From Bordetella genomosp. 8 (lineage in GTDB: Bacteria > Pseudomonadota > Gammaproteobacteria > Burkholderiales > Burkholderiaceae_B), in assembly GCF_002119685.1 (NCBI RefSeq), contig NZ_CP021108.1:806001-870000 (forward strand): a stretch of 64,000 nt of DNA, in the 5' to 3' direction. The notes under the pieces were generated by a model. It searched no databases. It saw only the letters and a program-made list of their open reading frames with translations, and was not told the origin of the DNA. Shown here piece by piece: positions 35,129 to 43,622 of this stretch (position 1 is the stretch's first letter; each line of letters opens with the position of its first letter). Made by a program: the position numbers and the translations under genes.

Positions 35129-38100
35129 GGTGCTGTAGATGTTCCTTGAGCAAGGCGTTGTACTCGGCGAGGCGGAAGTCCTGCGCCAGCGCGGCCAGGT
35201 GATCGATGAGGGGCGCCGTGTGCGGGGCGCGTGCGCGGATCTCGTCCAGCCGGGCGAAAATGCCCTTGATATAGCCCATCGCGCCCAATTCCAGCAGCGA
35301 TTCCGCGTCCTCGCGGTCCAGCGCCACGCCGCGCAGCGCGTCGGCGGTGGGTTGGGCCGGCGTCGCGGCGGGACGCACGATCCACTCCAGCCGCAGGTGC
35401 AGGCCGATCTTCGCCAGCAGTTCTTCCAGCACGACCGGCTTGACCAGCCAGTCGGTCAGCCCGCATTGCACGGCCTCCTTCGGGTCCACGCCATAGGCGT
35501 TCGCCGAGACGATGATCACCGGCACGCCGACGCCCTGGTCGCGCAGCAGGCGGCAGACCTCCCATCCCGCCAGGCCGGGCATGGAGACGTCCATCAGGAT
35601 CAGCGCCGGCCGCAGCGTGTGCACGCAGGCCAGGCACTCCTGCCCATTGCCCGCCTCAAGGACGTCGAAGCCCAATGGCTCCAGCATGTCGCGCAGGATG
35701 CGGCGTTGCGAAGGCTGGTCGTCCACCACCAGCACCGCGCGGCGCTCGCCCGCATAGCCGACAATGGCGCCCGCCGGCCGCATATCGCTGCGCGGCGATC
35801 GCACCTCCGGCAGGAACAGCTTGAGCGTGAAGGCGCTGCCGCGCCCGACCTCGCTGCGCACCGTGAGCTCGCCGCCCATGATGCCCGTCAGCATGCGGCA
35901 GATGGTCAGTCCCAGTCCCGTGCCCGTATCGGCCTGGTCCGCGGCCGCCCAGCTGCGTTCGAAGGGCATGAAGATCCGCTCCAGGTCCTCCGGCGGAATG
36001 CCGGCGCCGCTGTCCTCGACCTCCATCTGCACCATGTCGGCGGCGTAGCGCACGCGCAGCGCCACATGGCCGATGCGGGTGAACTTGACCGCATTGCTCA
36101 TCAGATTGATCAGGATCTGCCGCAGCCGCTTCTCGTCGATGTGGACGATCTTCGGCAGGTTGGTCGCCACCTCGTAGTCGAAGCGCAGGCCCTTGAGCGC
36201 GGTCTGCGGCTGGAACATCTTGACGATCTGTTCCAGGAATTCCGGCAGGCGCAGCTCGGCGTTTTCCAGGCGCAGCTTGCCGGCCTCGATGCGGGCGATA
36301 TCCAGCAGGCCGTCGATCAGGCCGATCAGGTGCTTGCCGCTGCGGTGGATGACGTCGATGGCCTCGCGGCGGGGCGGGGGAATGGCGGCGTCGCGCTGCA
36401 GGATCTGCGCATAGCCCAGGATGCTGTTCAGGGGCGCGCGAAGTTCGTGGCTCATGCCGCCCATGAAGCGGCTCTTGGCCAGGTTGGCGGCCTCGGCGGC
36501 TTCCTTGGCTTTCTGCAGCTGGGCGTCGGTCTGGCGGTGGGCCTCGATCTCGTGCAGCAGCAGGTTGGTCTGGCGGTCCGATTCTTCCTGCGCGACCTGG
36601 CGGCTTTCGTTGGTCAACACCAGCCACCATGCCGCCACGCCTCCCACCAGCAGCAGCGCGGCGAACAGCTTGAGAAAGGTGGCCCGCAGCACCGTGGTGT
36701 CGGCGCCGACCTGGCCGAAGGTCACGGCTTCCTGGTAATAGATCAGCGCCAGGATGGCCGCGAAGAGCCCGCCTATCATGCCGATCACCACCAGGTAATG
36801 CGCCAGGCGGTTATGGAACAGGGGCGTGGCGGCGCCCGGCAGTATCCGCCGCAGCGCCGCGCCCAGCTGGTCCTGCAGGCGCGCTTCCGTCTTGCAGCGG
36901 TCCTGGCAGCGTGCGTCGAGCGTGCAGCACAGGGAGCAGATGGCGCCGTTGTAGGCCGGGCAATGCGCCATGTCCTGCGCTTCGAAGGGCTTGGCGCAGA
37001 TCACGCAGGTCAGGCCGGCGCCGTGGGCGCGCAGGTCCTGCGGCTGGCGGGCCAGGTAATAGCGGCCGCGCGTCGCCCAGGCGATCGCCGGCGCGGCGAT
37101 GAAGGCGGCCAGCAAGGTGATGAAGGGCGACAGCGCCTGCGCGGCGGCGCCGGCCACCCCGCTATAGGCGGTAAACGCGATCGCCATCGAAATCAGCATG
37201 CCGCCTACGCCCACGGGGTTGATGTCGTACAGGTAGGCGCGCCGGAATTCGATGCCGCGCGGGCTCAGCCCCAGGGGTTTGTTGATGACCAGGTCCGCGA
37301 CCAGCGACCCTATCCAGGCGATCGCCACGTGCGCGAACACGGCCAGCACGTGTTCGAGCGCATCGAACACGCCCATTTCCATCAGCCCGATGGCGATCAG
37401 CACGTTGAAGACCAGCCACACGACCCGGCCGGGATGGCTGTGCGTGATGCGCGCGAAGAAGTTCGACCACGCCAGCGACCCGGCATAGGCGTTCGTCACG
37501 TTGATCTTCACCTGCGAGATGACGACGAACAGCGTCATCGCCGCCAGCGCCAGCCCGGGGTTCGCGAACACGTAGCCGAAGGCGTGCAGGTACATCTTCG
37601 TCGGGTCGGCGGCCTTGGCGGCGGGGATGCCATGTTCCAGCGCCAGCCAGGCCAGGAAGGCGCCGCCCAGCATCTTGGCCGCGCCCGGCACGATCCAGCC
37701 GGGGCCGGCGCAGAGCAGGGCCGTCCACCAGCGCGCGCGGTTGGCGGCGGTCTTCTCCGGCAGGAAGCGCAGGAAATCGACCTGCTCGCCGATCTGGGTG
37801 ATCAGCGATGCGGCCACCGCCGCGCCCGCGCCGAACATCAGCAGGTCGAAGCCGCCAGGCCGTCCCGCGCCGGTGCCGCCATGGCGGCCGGCGAAATCCA
37901 TCAGCCCGCGCAGGGCGTCCGGATCCTTGTACAGGATGAAAGCGTAGGGCAGCACCAGCAGTAGCAGCCACACCGGCTGCGTCCACGATTGCAGCCGGTT
38001 CACCAGCGTGATGCCGTAGGTCACCAAAGGGATGATCACGATGGCGCATGCCATGTATCCCAGCCACAGCGGCAGGCCCGTGCAGACCTCGATGGCCAGC

Positions 38101-38519
38101 GCCATGATGGCGGCTTCGAGCGCGAAGAATATGAAGGTGAAGGACGCGTAGATCAGCGACGTGATGGTCGAGCCGATATAGCCGAAGCCCGCGCCGCGCG
38201 TCAGCAGGTCCATGTCCAGCCCATGCCGCGCCGCGTAGTACGCGATGGGCAGGCCCGTGAAGAACACCAGCACGGCTACGGCCACGATGGCCCAGAAGGC
38301 ATTGACGAAGCCGTAGTTCAGCGCCAGCGTGCCGCCTATTGCTTCCAGGGCCAGGAAGGACAGGGCGCCGATCGCCGTATTGGCGACGCGGAACTCCGAC
38401 CATTTGCGAAACGACAGCGGCGTGAACCGCAACGCGTAGTCTTCCAGGGTCTCGTTGGCCACCCAGGTGTTGTAGTCGCGCCGTATCTTGACGATGCGTT
38501 GAGGTGCGCCGGCATCCAC
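35109..38519 (-). CDS. NCS1-type permease fused to a hybrid sensor histidine kinase
   Basis: A 1136-residue fusion read without interruption. Residues 20-485 form a whole NCS1 (purine-cytosine/hydantoin/allantoin) permease with about twelve helices, starting RFTPLSFRKWSEFRVANTAIG. Residues 505-542 hold eight cysteines (505, 508, 520, 528, 531, 532, 538, 542), which resembles a zinc-binding module. Two more helices (571-597, 612-635) lead into a kinase with H691 (SHELRAP), N809, DSGAGIPP and GTGLGLTI. A receiver follows with D977 and K1027, then a helical tail. The start is GTG at 38519 with GGAG upstream. It may sense a compound by binding or carrying it. Divergent from the urea/amide operon and overlapping its response regulator, it probably reports an external or incoming N-compound. 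Confidence 0.93.
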   Translation of the reverse strand: MDAGAPQRIVKIRRDYNTWVANETLEDYALRFTPLSFRKWSEFRVANTAIGALSFLALEAIGGTLALNYGFVNAFWAIVAVAVLVFFTGLPIAYYAARHGLDMDLLTRGAGFGYIGSTITSLIYASFTFIFFALEAAIMALAIEVCTGLPLWLGYMACAIVIIPLVTYGITLVNRLQSWTQPVWLLLLVLPYAFILYKDPDALRGLMDFAGRHGGTGAGRPGGFDLLMFGAGAAVAASLITQIGEQVDFLRFLPEKTAANRARWWTALLCAGPGWIVPGAAKMLGGAFLAWLALEHGIPAAKAADPTKMYLHAFGYVFANPGLALAAMTLFVVISQVKINVTNAYAGSLAWSNFFARITHSHPGRVVWLVFNVLIAIGLMEMGVFDALEHVLAVFAHVAIAWIGSLVADLVINKPLGLSPRGIEFRRAYLYDINPVGVGGMLISMAIAFTAYSGVAGAAAQALSPFITLLAAFIAAPAIAWATRGRYYLARQPQDLRAHGAGLTCVICAKPFEAQDMAHCPAYNGAICSLCCTLDARCQDRCKTEARLQDQLGAALRRILPGAATPLFHNRLAHYLVVIGMIGGLFAAILALIYYQEAVTFGQVGADTTVLRATFLKLFAALLLVGGVAAWWLVLTNESRQVAQEESDRQTNLLLHEIEAHRQTDAQLQKAKEAAEAANLAKSRFMGGMSHELRAPLNSILGYAQILQRDAAIPPPRREAIDVIHRSGKHLIGLIDGLLDIARIEAGKLRLENAELRLPEFLEQIVKMFQPQTALKGLRFDYEVATNLPKIVHIDEKRLRQILINLMSNAVKFTRIGHVALRVRYAADMVQMEVEDSGAGIPPEDLERIFMPFERSWAAADQADTGTGLGLTICRMLTGIMGGELTVRSEVGRGSAFTLKLFLPEVRSPRSDMRPAGAIVGYAGERRAVLVVDDQPSQRRILRDMLEPLGFDVLEAGNGQECLACVHTLRPALILMDVSMPGLAGWEVCRLLRDQGVGVPVIIVSANAYGVDPKEAVQCGLTDWLVKPVVLEELLAKIGLHLRLEWIVRPAATPAQPTADALRGVALDREDAESLLELGAMGYIKGIFARLDEIRARAPHTAPLIDHLAALAQDFRLAEYNALLKEHLQHHVAAVR

Positions 38520-38532
38520 GCTTAAGGTCTCC

Positions 38533-38556
38533 GGTATGCGTCAATTGACGTATGCC
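38533..38556. promoter_or_regulatory. 24-bp palindrome, probable response-regulator operator
   Basis: A 24-bp dyad with a perfect 12-bp core, CGTCAATTGACG (38539-38550), and only two mismatched pairs outside it. It starts 14 bp upstream of the permease-kinase GTG, so binding there would directly affect that gene. Confidence 0.6.
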
Positions 38557-38588
38557 GTGTTTGTACCTGCTGGGAAGGTAACAGCCAC

Positions 38589-38604
38589 TACGTCAATCAA
38601 CGTA
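38589..38604. promoter_or_regulatory. Second copy of the operator-like motif
   Basis: TACGTCAATCAACGTA resembles the bottom strand of the 38533 site (TACGTCAATTGACGCA), differing in 3 of 16 positions. Two related dyads in one divergent region point to a specific regulator, most simply the LuxR-type protein encoded at 34160. Confidence 0.55.
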
Positions 38605-38612
38605 TGTTGCAC

Positions 38613-38637
38613 TGCGATACGGGCTCCTAGTATCGCA
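38613..38637. promoter_or_regulatory. Perfect 8-bp inverted repeat upstream of urtA
   Basis: TGCGATAC and GTATCGCA surround a 9-base spacer, about 85 bp upstream of the urtA start. It could bind another regulator or form a hairpin in a leader transcript; no T-run follows. Confidence 0.45.
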
Positions 38638-38721
38638 TCGAACCCCCGGATTGCGGCAGCGCAAGATAGCGTTCGCGGCATCGGGTTTCCCCTGAAGCGA
38701 TCCATCCGCAAGGAGCATCCG

Positions 38722-39984
38722 ATGTCCCGCAAACCCCCATACGAACAAGACCTTGCGTCGCCCTCGCGGCGCCGCGCGGCGCTGGCGCTGGCCGCGCTGC
38801 CGCTGATCGGCATTCCCGCGCTCGGCCGCGCCGCGGGACCGGCGACGTCCGCCGTCAACACCACGGGACTGGCCATTACCGACACGGAAGTGACGGTGGG
38901 GCAATTGCATTCGGCCACCGGCACCATGGCCATCAGCGAAACGGGCTCCATCCAGGCCGAGCGCCTGGCCATCGAGCAGATCAACGCCATGGGCGGCATC
39001 CTGGGCCGGCAGATCAAGATCATCCAGGAAGACGGCGCGTCCGATTGGCCGACCTTCGCGGAGAAAGCCCGCAAACTGCTGGTCAGCGACAAGGTGGCCA
39101 CGGTGTTCGGCTGCTGGACGTCGGCGTCGCGCAAGGCGGTGCTGCCGGTGTTCGAAAAGGAAAACGGCCTGCTGTACTACCCCACCTTCTACGAAGGCCT
39201 GGAGCAGTCCAAGAACGTGTTCTACACCGGCCAGGAAGCCACGCAGCAGATCCTGGCCAGCCTGAACTGGCTGGCCAAGGAGAAGAAGGCCAAGACCTTC
39301 TACCTGGTCGGCTCCGACTACATCTGGCCCCGCACCTCCAACAAGATCGCCCGCAAGCACATCGAGAACGTGCTCAAGGGCGAGGTCGTGGGCGAGGAAT
39401 ACTACCCGCTGGGCCACACCCAGTTCGGCTCGCTGATCAACAAGATCAAGCTGAAAAAGCCCGACGTCGTCTTCGCCGACGTGGTGGGCGGCAGCAACGT
39501 GTCCTTCTACAAGCAGTTGAAGGCCGCCGGCGTGACGTCGCAGAAGCAGAAGCTGCTGACGATTTCGGTGACCGAGGACGAACTGCTCGGTATCGGCGGT
39601 GAAAACGCCGAAGGCTTCTGGTCGTGCATGAAGTACTTCCAGAGCCTGACCAACGAGAACAACAAGAAGTTCGTCGCCGCCTTCAAGGCCAAGTACGGAC
39701 CCAACGCGGTGATCGGCGACGTGACGCAGGCGGCCTACCTGGGGCCGTGGCTGTGGAAGATGGCCGTGGAAAAGGCGCAGAGCTTCGACGTCGACAAGGT
39801 GGTGGCCGCATCGCCCAACCTGGAGTTCAAGCAGGCGCCGGAAGGCTACGTCAAGGTCGACCCGAACCATCACCTGTGGAGCCGTACCCGCGTGGGACAG
39901 ATCCGCAAGGATGGCCAGTTCGACGTGGTGTACGAGACGCCCGACCTGATCAAGCCGGATCCCTTCCCCGAGGGCTATCAATAA
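38722..39984 (+). CDS. urtA: Urea/short-chain amide ABC transporter, binding protein (UrtA type)
   Basis: 420 residues from ATG 38722, preceded by AAGGAGC. A twin-arginine-like signal (SPSRRRAALALAALPLIG) leads to a type I periplasmic receptor of the UrtA/FmdD/AmiC group. Landmarks are VTVGQLHSATGTMAISETG at the mature N-terminus, VFGCWTSASRKAVLPVFE, and GLLYYPTFYEGLEQSKNVFYTG. UrtA receptors bind urea, and close relatives bind formamide, acetamide and similar amides. Formamidase follows in the same operon, so formamide or short amides are as likely as urea. First gene of a seven-gene operon. Confidence 0.92.
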   Translation: MSRKPPYEQDLASPSRRRAALALAALPLIGIPALGRAAGPATSAVNTTGLAITDTEVTVGQLHSATGTMAISETGSIQAERLAIEQINAMGGILGRQIKIIQEDGASDWPTFAEKARKLLVSDKVATVFGCWTSASRKAVLPVFEKENGLLYYPTFYEGLEQSKNVFYTGQEATQQILASLNWLAKEKKAKTFYLVGSDYIWPRTSNKIARKHIENVLKGEVVGEEYYPLGHTQFGSLINKIKLKKPDVVFADVVGGSNVSFYKQLKAAGVTSQKQKLLTISVTEDELLGIGGENAEGFWSCMKYFQSLTNENNKKFVAAFKAKYGPNAVIGDVTQAAYLGPWLWKMAVEKAQSFDVDKVVAASPNLEFKQAPEGYVKVDPNHHLWSRTRVGQIRKDGQFDVVYETPDLIKPDPFPEGYQ

Positions 39985-40023
39985 GCAGCCCTTTTTCCCC
40001 TTCAACTTGAACAGGTCCAGGCC

Positions 40024-40941
40024 ATGGAATCCTTTTCCGATCTAGGCGCGATCCTTTTGATGCAGGGCTTCAATGGCCTGTCCGTGTTCAGTGTCCTCCT
40101 GCTGATGGCCTTGGGGCTGGCCATCATCTTCGGGCAGATGGGCGTCATCAACATGGCGCACGGCGAGTTCCTGGCGGTGGGCGCCTATACCACCTACCTG
40201 TTTTCGGAACTGACCCAGCAATACGCGCCGGGCGCCATGCCCTATTACTTTTTCGTGGCGATCGCCGCGGCCTTCGTGGCGACTTTCGCGCTGGGCTGGC
40301 TGGTGGAATGGCTGATGATCCGCCACCTGTACCGCCGGCCGCTGGATACCCTGCTGGCGACCTGGGGCCTGTCGCTGGTGATGCAGCAGGCGCTGCGGTC
40401 CATCTTCGGCCCGCGTGAAGTCAGTCCGACCCTGCCGGACTGGCTGATGGGGTCGGTGCAGCCGCTGACCGGCGTCGACATCCCGATCAATGGCCTGGTG
40501 GTGATGTCCATCACCGTGATCCTGACCGTGGCCCTGCTGTTCGCGCTGTTCCGCTCCAGTTGGGGCCTGCACGTGCGCGCCACGGTGCAGAACCGGGTGA
40601 TGAGCGGCGCGGTGGGCATCGATACCAAGAAGGTCGACCGCATGACGTTCGCGCTGGGGTGCGGCATCGCGGGCATCGCCGGCGCGGCCTTCACCACCAT
40701 CGGTTCAACCGGGCCGACCAGCGGATCGCTGTACATCGTCGATACCTTCCTGACGGTGGTCTTCGGCGGCGCCGCCAGCCTCTACGGCACCATCGCCTCG
40801 GCTTTCGTGATCGCCCAGACGCAGTCGGTATCGGAGTTCTTCCTGACGGGCTCCATGGCCAAGGTGCTGACCTTGTCGGCCGTGGTCATCATCCTGATGC
40901 TGCGTCCGCAGGGCCTGTTCACGATCAAGGTACGCAAGTAG
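40024..40941 (+). CDS. urtB: Urea/amide ABC transporter permease (UrtB)
   Basis: 305 residues, a LivH-type permease with about eight helices. FGQMGVINMAHGEFLAVGAYTTYL is the conserved family segment, and a second, cytoplasmic contact loop appears in GVMSGAVGIDTKKVDRMTFALGCG. It follows urtA after 39 bp. It would form the translocation path with UrtC. Confidence 0.93.
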   Translation: MESFSDLGAILLMQGFNGLSVFSVLLLMALGLAIIFGQMGVINMAHGEFLAVGAYTTYLFSELTQQYAPGAMPYYFFVAIAAAFVATFALGWLVEWLMIRHLYRRPLDTLLATWGLSLVMQQALRSIFGPREVSPTLPDWLMGSVQPLTGVDIPINGLVVMSITVILTVALLFALFRSSWGLHVRATVQNRVMSGAVGIDTKKVDRMTFALGCGIAGIAGAAFTTIGSTGPTSGSLYIVDTFLTVVFGGAASLYGTIASAFVIAQTQSVSEFFLTGSMAKVLTLSAVVIILMLRPQGLFTIKVRK

Positions 40942-40959
40942 GCCGCCGGGAGATCGAAC

Positions 40960-42123
40960 GTGAAACTCATCTACAAGAATGTATTGGGCGGGCGCCAGGG
41001 CCTGGTGGGCCTGGCCGTCCTGGCGGCGCTGATCTTCATCGTGTTCCCGGTGGTGCTGGATGGCTTCCGCCTGAATCTGGTCGGCAAATACCTGACCTAT
41101 GCCTTCGTGGCGCTGGGCCTGGTGCTGTGCTGGGGCTACGGCGGCATCCTGAGCCTGGGGCAGGGGGTGTTCTTCGGCATCGGCGGCTATTGCATGGCCA
41201 TGTTCCTGAAGCTGGAGGCGTCCACGGTGGAAGCCACCAAGATCCAGTCGACGCCGGGGATACCCGACTTCATGGACTGGAACCAGATCACGGCGCTGCC
41301 GTGGTTCTGGGTGCCGTTCAAAAGCTTCCTGTTCACCCTGTTCGCGGTGCCCATCGTGCCGGCCTTGCTGGCCTTGATCATCGGCGTGGCGATGTTCAAG
41401 CGCCGCGTCGGCGATACCTATTTCGCCATCGTCACCCAGGCCATCGCGCTGATCCTGTCGGTCCTGATCATCGGCCAACAGGGGCTGACCGGCGGCGTGA
41501 ACGGCATCACCGACCTGAAGACGCTGCTGGGCTGGGACATCCGTACCGACTCGGCGCGCGTGATCCTGTATTTCGTCAACGGCGTCCTGCTGTTCGCCTG
41601 CCTGCTGTTCGGCCGCTTCCTGCTGTCGTCCAAGCTGGGCAAGCTGCTGGTGGCCATGCGCGACAAAGAGGAGCGGGTGCGGTTTTCCGGCTACGACGTG
41701 GCCGGGTTCAAGGTCTTCGTGTTCTGCGTGGCGGCGGTCTTTTCCGCCATCGGCGGGGCGATGTTCACCTTGCAGGTGGGTTTCATGTCGCCGTCCTTCG
41801 TCGGCATCGTGCCGTCGATCGAGATGGTGATCTTCGCGGCGGTCGGCGGCCGGCTGTCGCTGCTGGGCGCGGTCTACGGCACGCTGCTGGTGAACTTCGG
41901 CAAGAGCTATTTTTCCGAGAGTTTCCCGCAGTTGTGGTTGTTCCTGATGGGCGGCCTGTTCATCGCGGTGGTCATGGCCTTTCCCAACGGCCTGGCCGGA
42001 CTCTATACCCGCTACGTGCAGCCGCGCCTGGGCCGGCGCGACCGCGTCGCGGCGCAGCGGGCAACCGCGGCCGCGTCTAATCCGGCCGCCCCGGAAACCG
42101 CATCGCCCACGGAGGCCGCATGA
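40960..42123 (+). CDS. urtC: Urea/amide ABC transporter permease (UrtC)
   Basis: 387 residues, LivM-type permease. It starts with GTG at 40960 behind CGGGAG. Family segments are LCWGYGGILSLGQGVFFGIGGYCMAMFLKLE and GQQGLTGGVNGITDL, and the ATPase-contact loop lies in AMRDKEERVRFSGYDVAGFK. A proline- and alanine-rich tail ends the protein. Its stop overlaps the urtD start (ATGA). Confidence 0.93.
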   Translation: MKLIYKNVLGGRQGLVGLAVLAALIFIVFPVVLDGFRLNLVGKYLTYAFVALGLVLCWGYGGILSLGQGVFFGIGGYCMAMFLKLEASTVEATKIQSTPGIPDFMDWNQITALPWFWVPFKSFLFTLFAVPIVPALLALIIGVAMFKRRVGDTYFAIVTQAIALILSVLIIGQQGLTGGVNGITDLKTLLGWDIRTDSARVILYFVNGVLLFACLLFGRFLLSSKLGKLLVAMRDKEERVRFSGYDVAGFKVFVFCVAAVFSAIGGAMFTLQVGFMSPSFVGIVPSIEMVIFAAVGGRLSLLGAVYGTLLVNFGKSYFSESFPQLWLFLMGGLFIAVVMAFPNGLAGLYTRYVQPRLGRRDRVAAQRATAAASNPAAPETASPTEAA

Positions 42124-42893
42124 ATCCGCCGCTGATGAATGTCCGCCCCGCCGGCGCCCAGGAGTTCGCGCTCTACGTCGAAGGACTTACCGTGTCCTTC
42201 AATGGCTTCGTCGCCGTCAACGACCTGAACCTGTACGTGGACAAGGGCGAGCTGCGCGTGGTCATCGGGCCCAACGGCGCGGGCAAGACCACCGTGCTGG
42301 ACCTGATCTGCGGCCGCACCAAGGCCACATCCGGTTCGATCCGCTTCAAGGACACCGAGCTGACCCGCATGGCCGAGCACGAAATCGTGCGCGCCGGCGT
42401 GGGCCGCAAGTTCCAGACGCCGTCCATCTACGAAACGCTGACCGTGCGGGAAAACCTGGAAGTGTCCTTCCCGCGCGGCCGCAGCGTGTTCGGCGCGCTG
42501 GCCTTTCGCCGCACGGCCGACGTGATCGAGCGCGTGGAGCAGGTGGCCGAGGACATCTTCCTGGCCGACATGCTGGAGAAATCCGCCGAGCTGCTGTCGC
42601 ACGGGCAGAAGCAATGGCTGGAGATCGGCATGCTGCTGATGCAGGAGCCCGAGCTGATGATGCTGGACGAGCCGGTGGCCGGCATGAGCGTGTCCGAACG
42701 CGAAAAGACCGCCGAATTGCTGAACCGCATCAGCAAGGACCGCTCCATGATCGTCATCGAGCACGACATGGAGTTCGTGAAGAACATCGCGCACAAGGTG
42801 ACCGTGCTGCACCAGGGCAAGGTGCTGGCGGAAGGGCCGATGGACAAGGTGCAGTCGGATCCGCGCGTCATCGAAGTCTATCTGGGTCATTGA
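42120..42893 (+). CDS. urtD: Urea/amide ABC transporter ATPase (UrtD)
   Basis: 257 residues, LivG-type ATPase. Walker A is GPNGAGKTTVLD, then FQTPSIYETLTVRENLEVS, the signature is in LLSHGQKQWLEIGMLL, and Walker B is LMMLDEPVAGMS with VIEHDMEF as H-loop. The signature is LSHGQ instead of LSGGQ, which is usual in UrtD. Coupled to urtC by overlap. Confidence 0.94.
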   Translation: MNPPLMNVRPAGAQEFALYVEGLTVSFNGFVAVNDLNLYVDKGELRVVIGPNGAGKTTVLDLICGRTKATSGSIRFKDTELTRMAEHEIVRAGVGRKFQTPSIYETLTVRENLEVSFPRGRSVFGALAFRRTADVIERVEQVAEDIFLADMLEKSAELLSHGQKQWLEIGMLLMQEPELMMLDEPVAGMSVSEREKTAELLNRISKDRSMIVIEHDMEFVKNIAHKVTVLHQGKVLAEGPMDKVQSDPRVIEVYLGH

Positions 42894-42911
42894 CCGTTCT
42901 GGAGAACCCGC

Positions 42912-43604
42912 ATGTTCAATGTTTCCGGCCTGGTGTCCGGCTACGGCCAAAGCCGCGTGATCCATGGCGTGGACCTGAGCGTCGCCAAGGGCGAGATCGT
43001 GGCGATCATGGGCCGCAATGGGATGGGCAAGACCACGCTGTTCAAGACCATGATGGGGGTGTTGCCGTCGATGCAGGGCAAGGTGGACGTCGATGGCAGG
43101 GACATCACCGCCATGGAAAGCTTCCAGCGCGTGCGCAACGGCGTCGCCTACGTGCCGCAGGGCCGCATGATCTTTCCCACGCTGACGGTGGAGGAGAACA
43201 TTCGCACCGGGCTGCCGGGCCGGGCGTTGCGCGATCCGATTCCCGACGATGTCTTCGCGCTCTTTCCGGTGCTGCACGATATGCGCCGCCGCCGGGGCGG
43301 CGATCTTTCCGGCGGCCAGCAGCAACAATTGGCGATCGCGCGGGCGCTGGTCACCGGCCCCAAGGTGCTGATGCTGGACGAGCCCACCGAAGGCATACAG
43401 CCGTCCATCATCAAGGACATCGCCCGCACGCTGCTGGAAATCCGCAAGCTCAAGGACCTGGCCATCATCGTGTCCGAGCAGGTGCTCAGCTTCACCATGC
43501 AGATCGCCGACCGCCTGATCGTCATCGACAAGGGTCGTTTCGTGCATGAAGACGTGCGCGACCAGGTCGACGAGCAGACCATCAGCCGCTATTTGTCCGT
43601 GTAG
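42912..43604 (+). CDS. urtE: Urea/amide ABC transporter ATPase (UrtE)
   Basis: 230 residues, LivF-type ATPase. Walker A is GRNGMGKTTLFKTMMG, the signature is LSGGQQQQLAIARAL, and Walker B is VLMLDEPTEGIQ. VPQGRMIFPTLTVEENI is the characteristic Q-loop region. Completes the urtABCDE importer, which acts in the inner membrane with the two permeases. Confidence 0.94.
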   Translation: MFNVSGLVSGYGQSRVIHGVDLSVAKGEIVAIMGRNGMGKTTLFKTMMGVLPSMQGKVDVDGRDITAMESFQRVRNGVAYVPQGRMIFPTLTVEENIRTGLPGRALRDPIPDDVFALFPVLHDMRRRRGGDLSGGQQQQLAIARALVTGPKVLMLDEPTEGIQPSIIKDIARTLLEIRKLKDLAIIVSEQVLSFTMQIADRLIVIDKGRFVHEDVRDQVDEQTISRYLSV

Positions 43605-43622
43605 AACCCAAAGGAGCAAGCC

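Noticed and set aside
35139..37964. 941-codon plus-strand frame opposite the permease-kinase
   Set aside because: Low-complexity shadow caused by GC-rich third positions; the minus strand encodes recognisable transporter and kinase motifs.
38613..38637. Nac-type nitrogen-control site
   Set aside because: The half-site spacing (ATA-N11-TAT) does not match the ATA-N9-TAT expected for Nac.
38520..38721. Sigma-54 promoter upstream of urtA
   Set aside because: No TGGCAC-N5-TTGC-like sequence found by eye in the gap.
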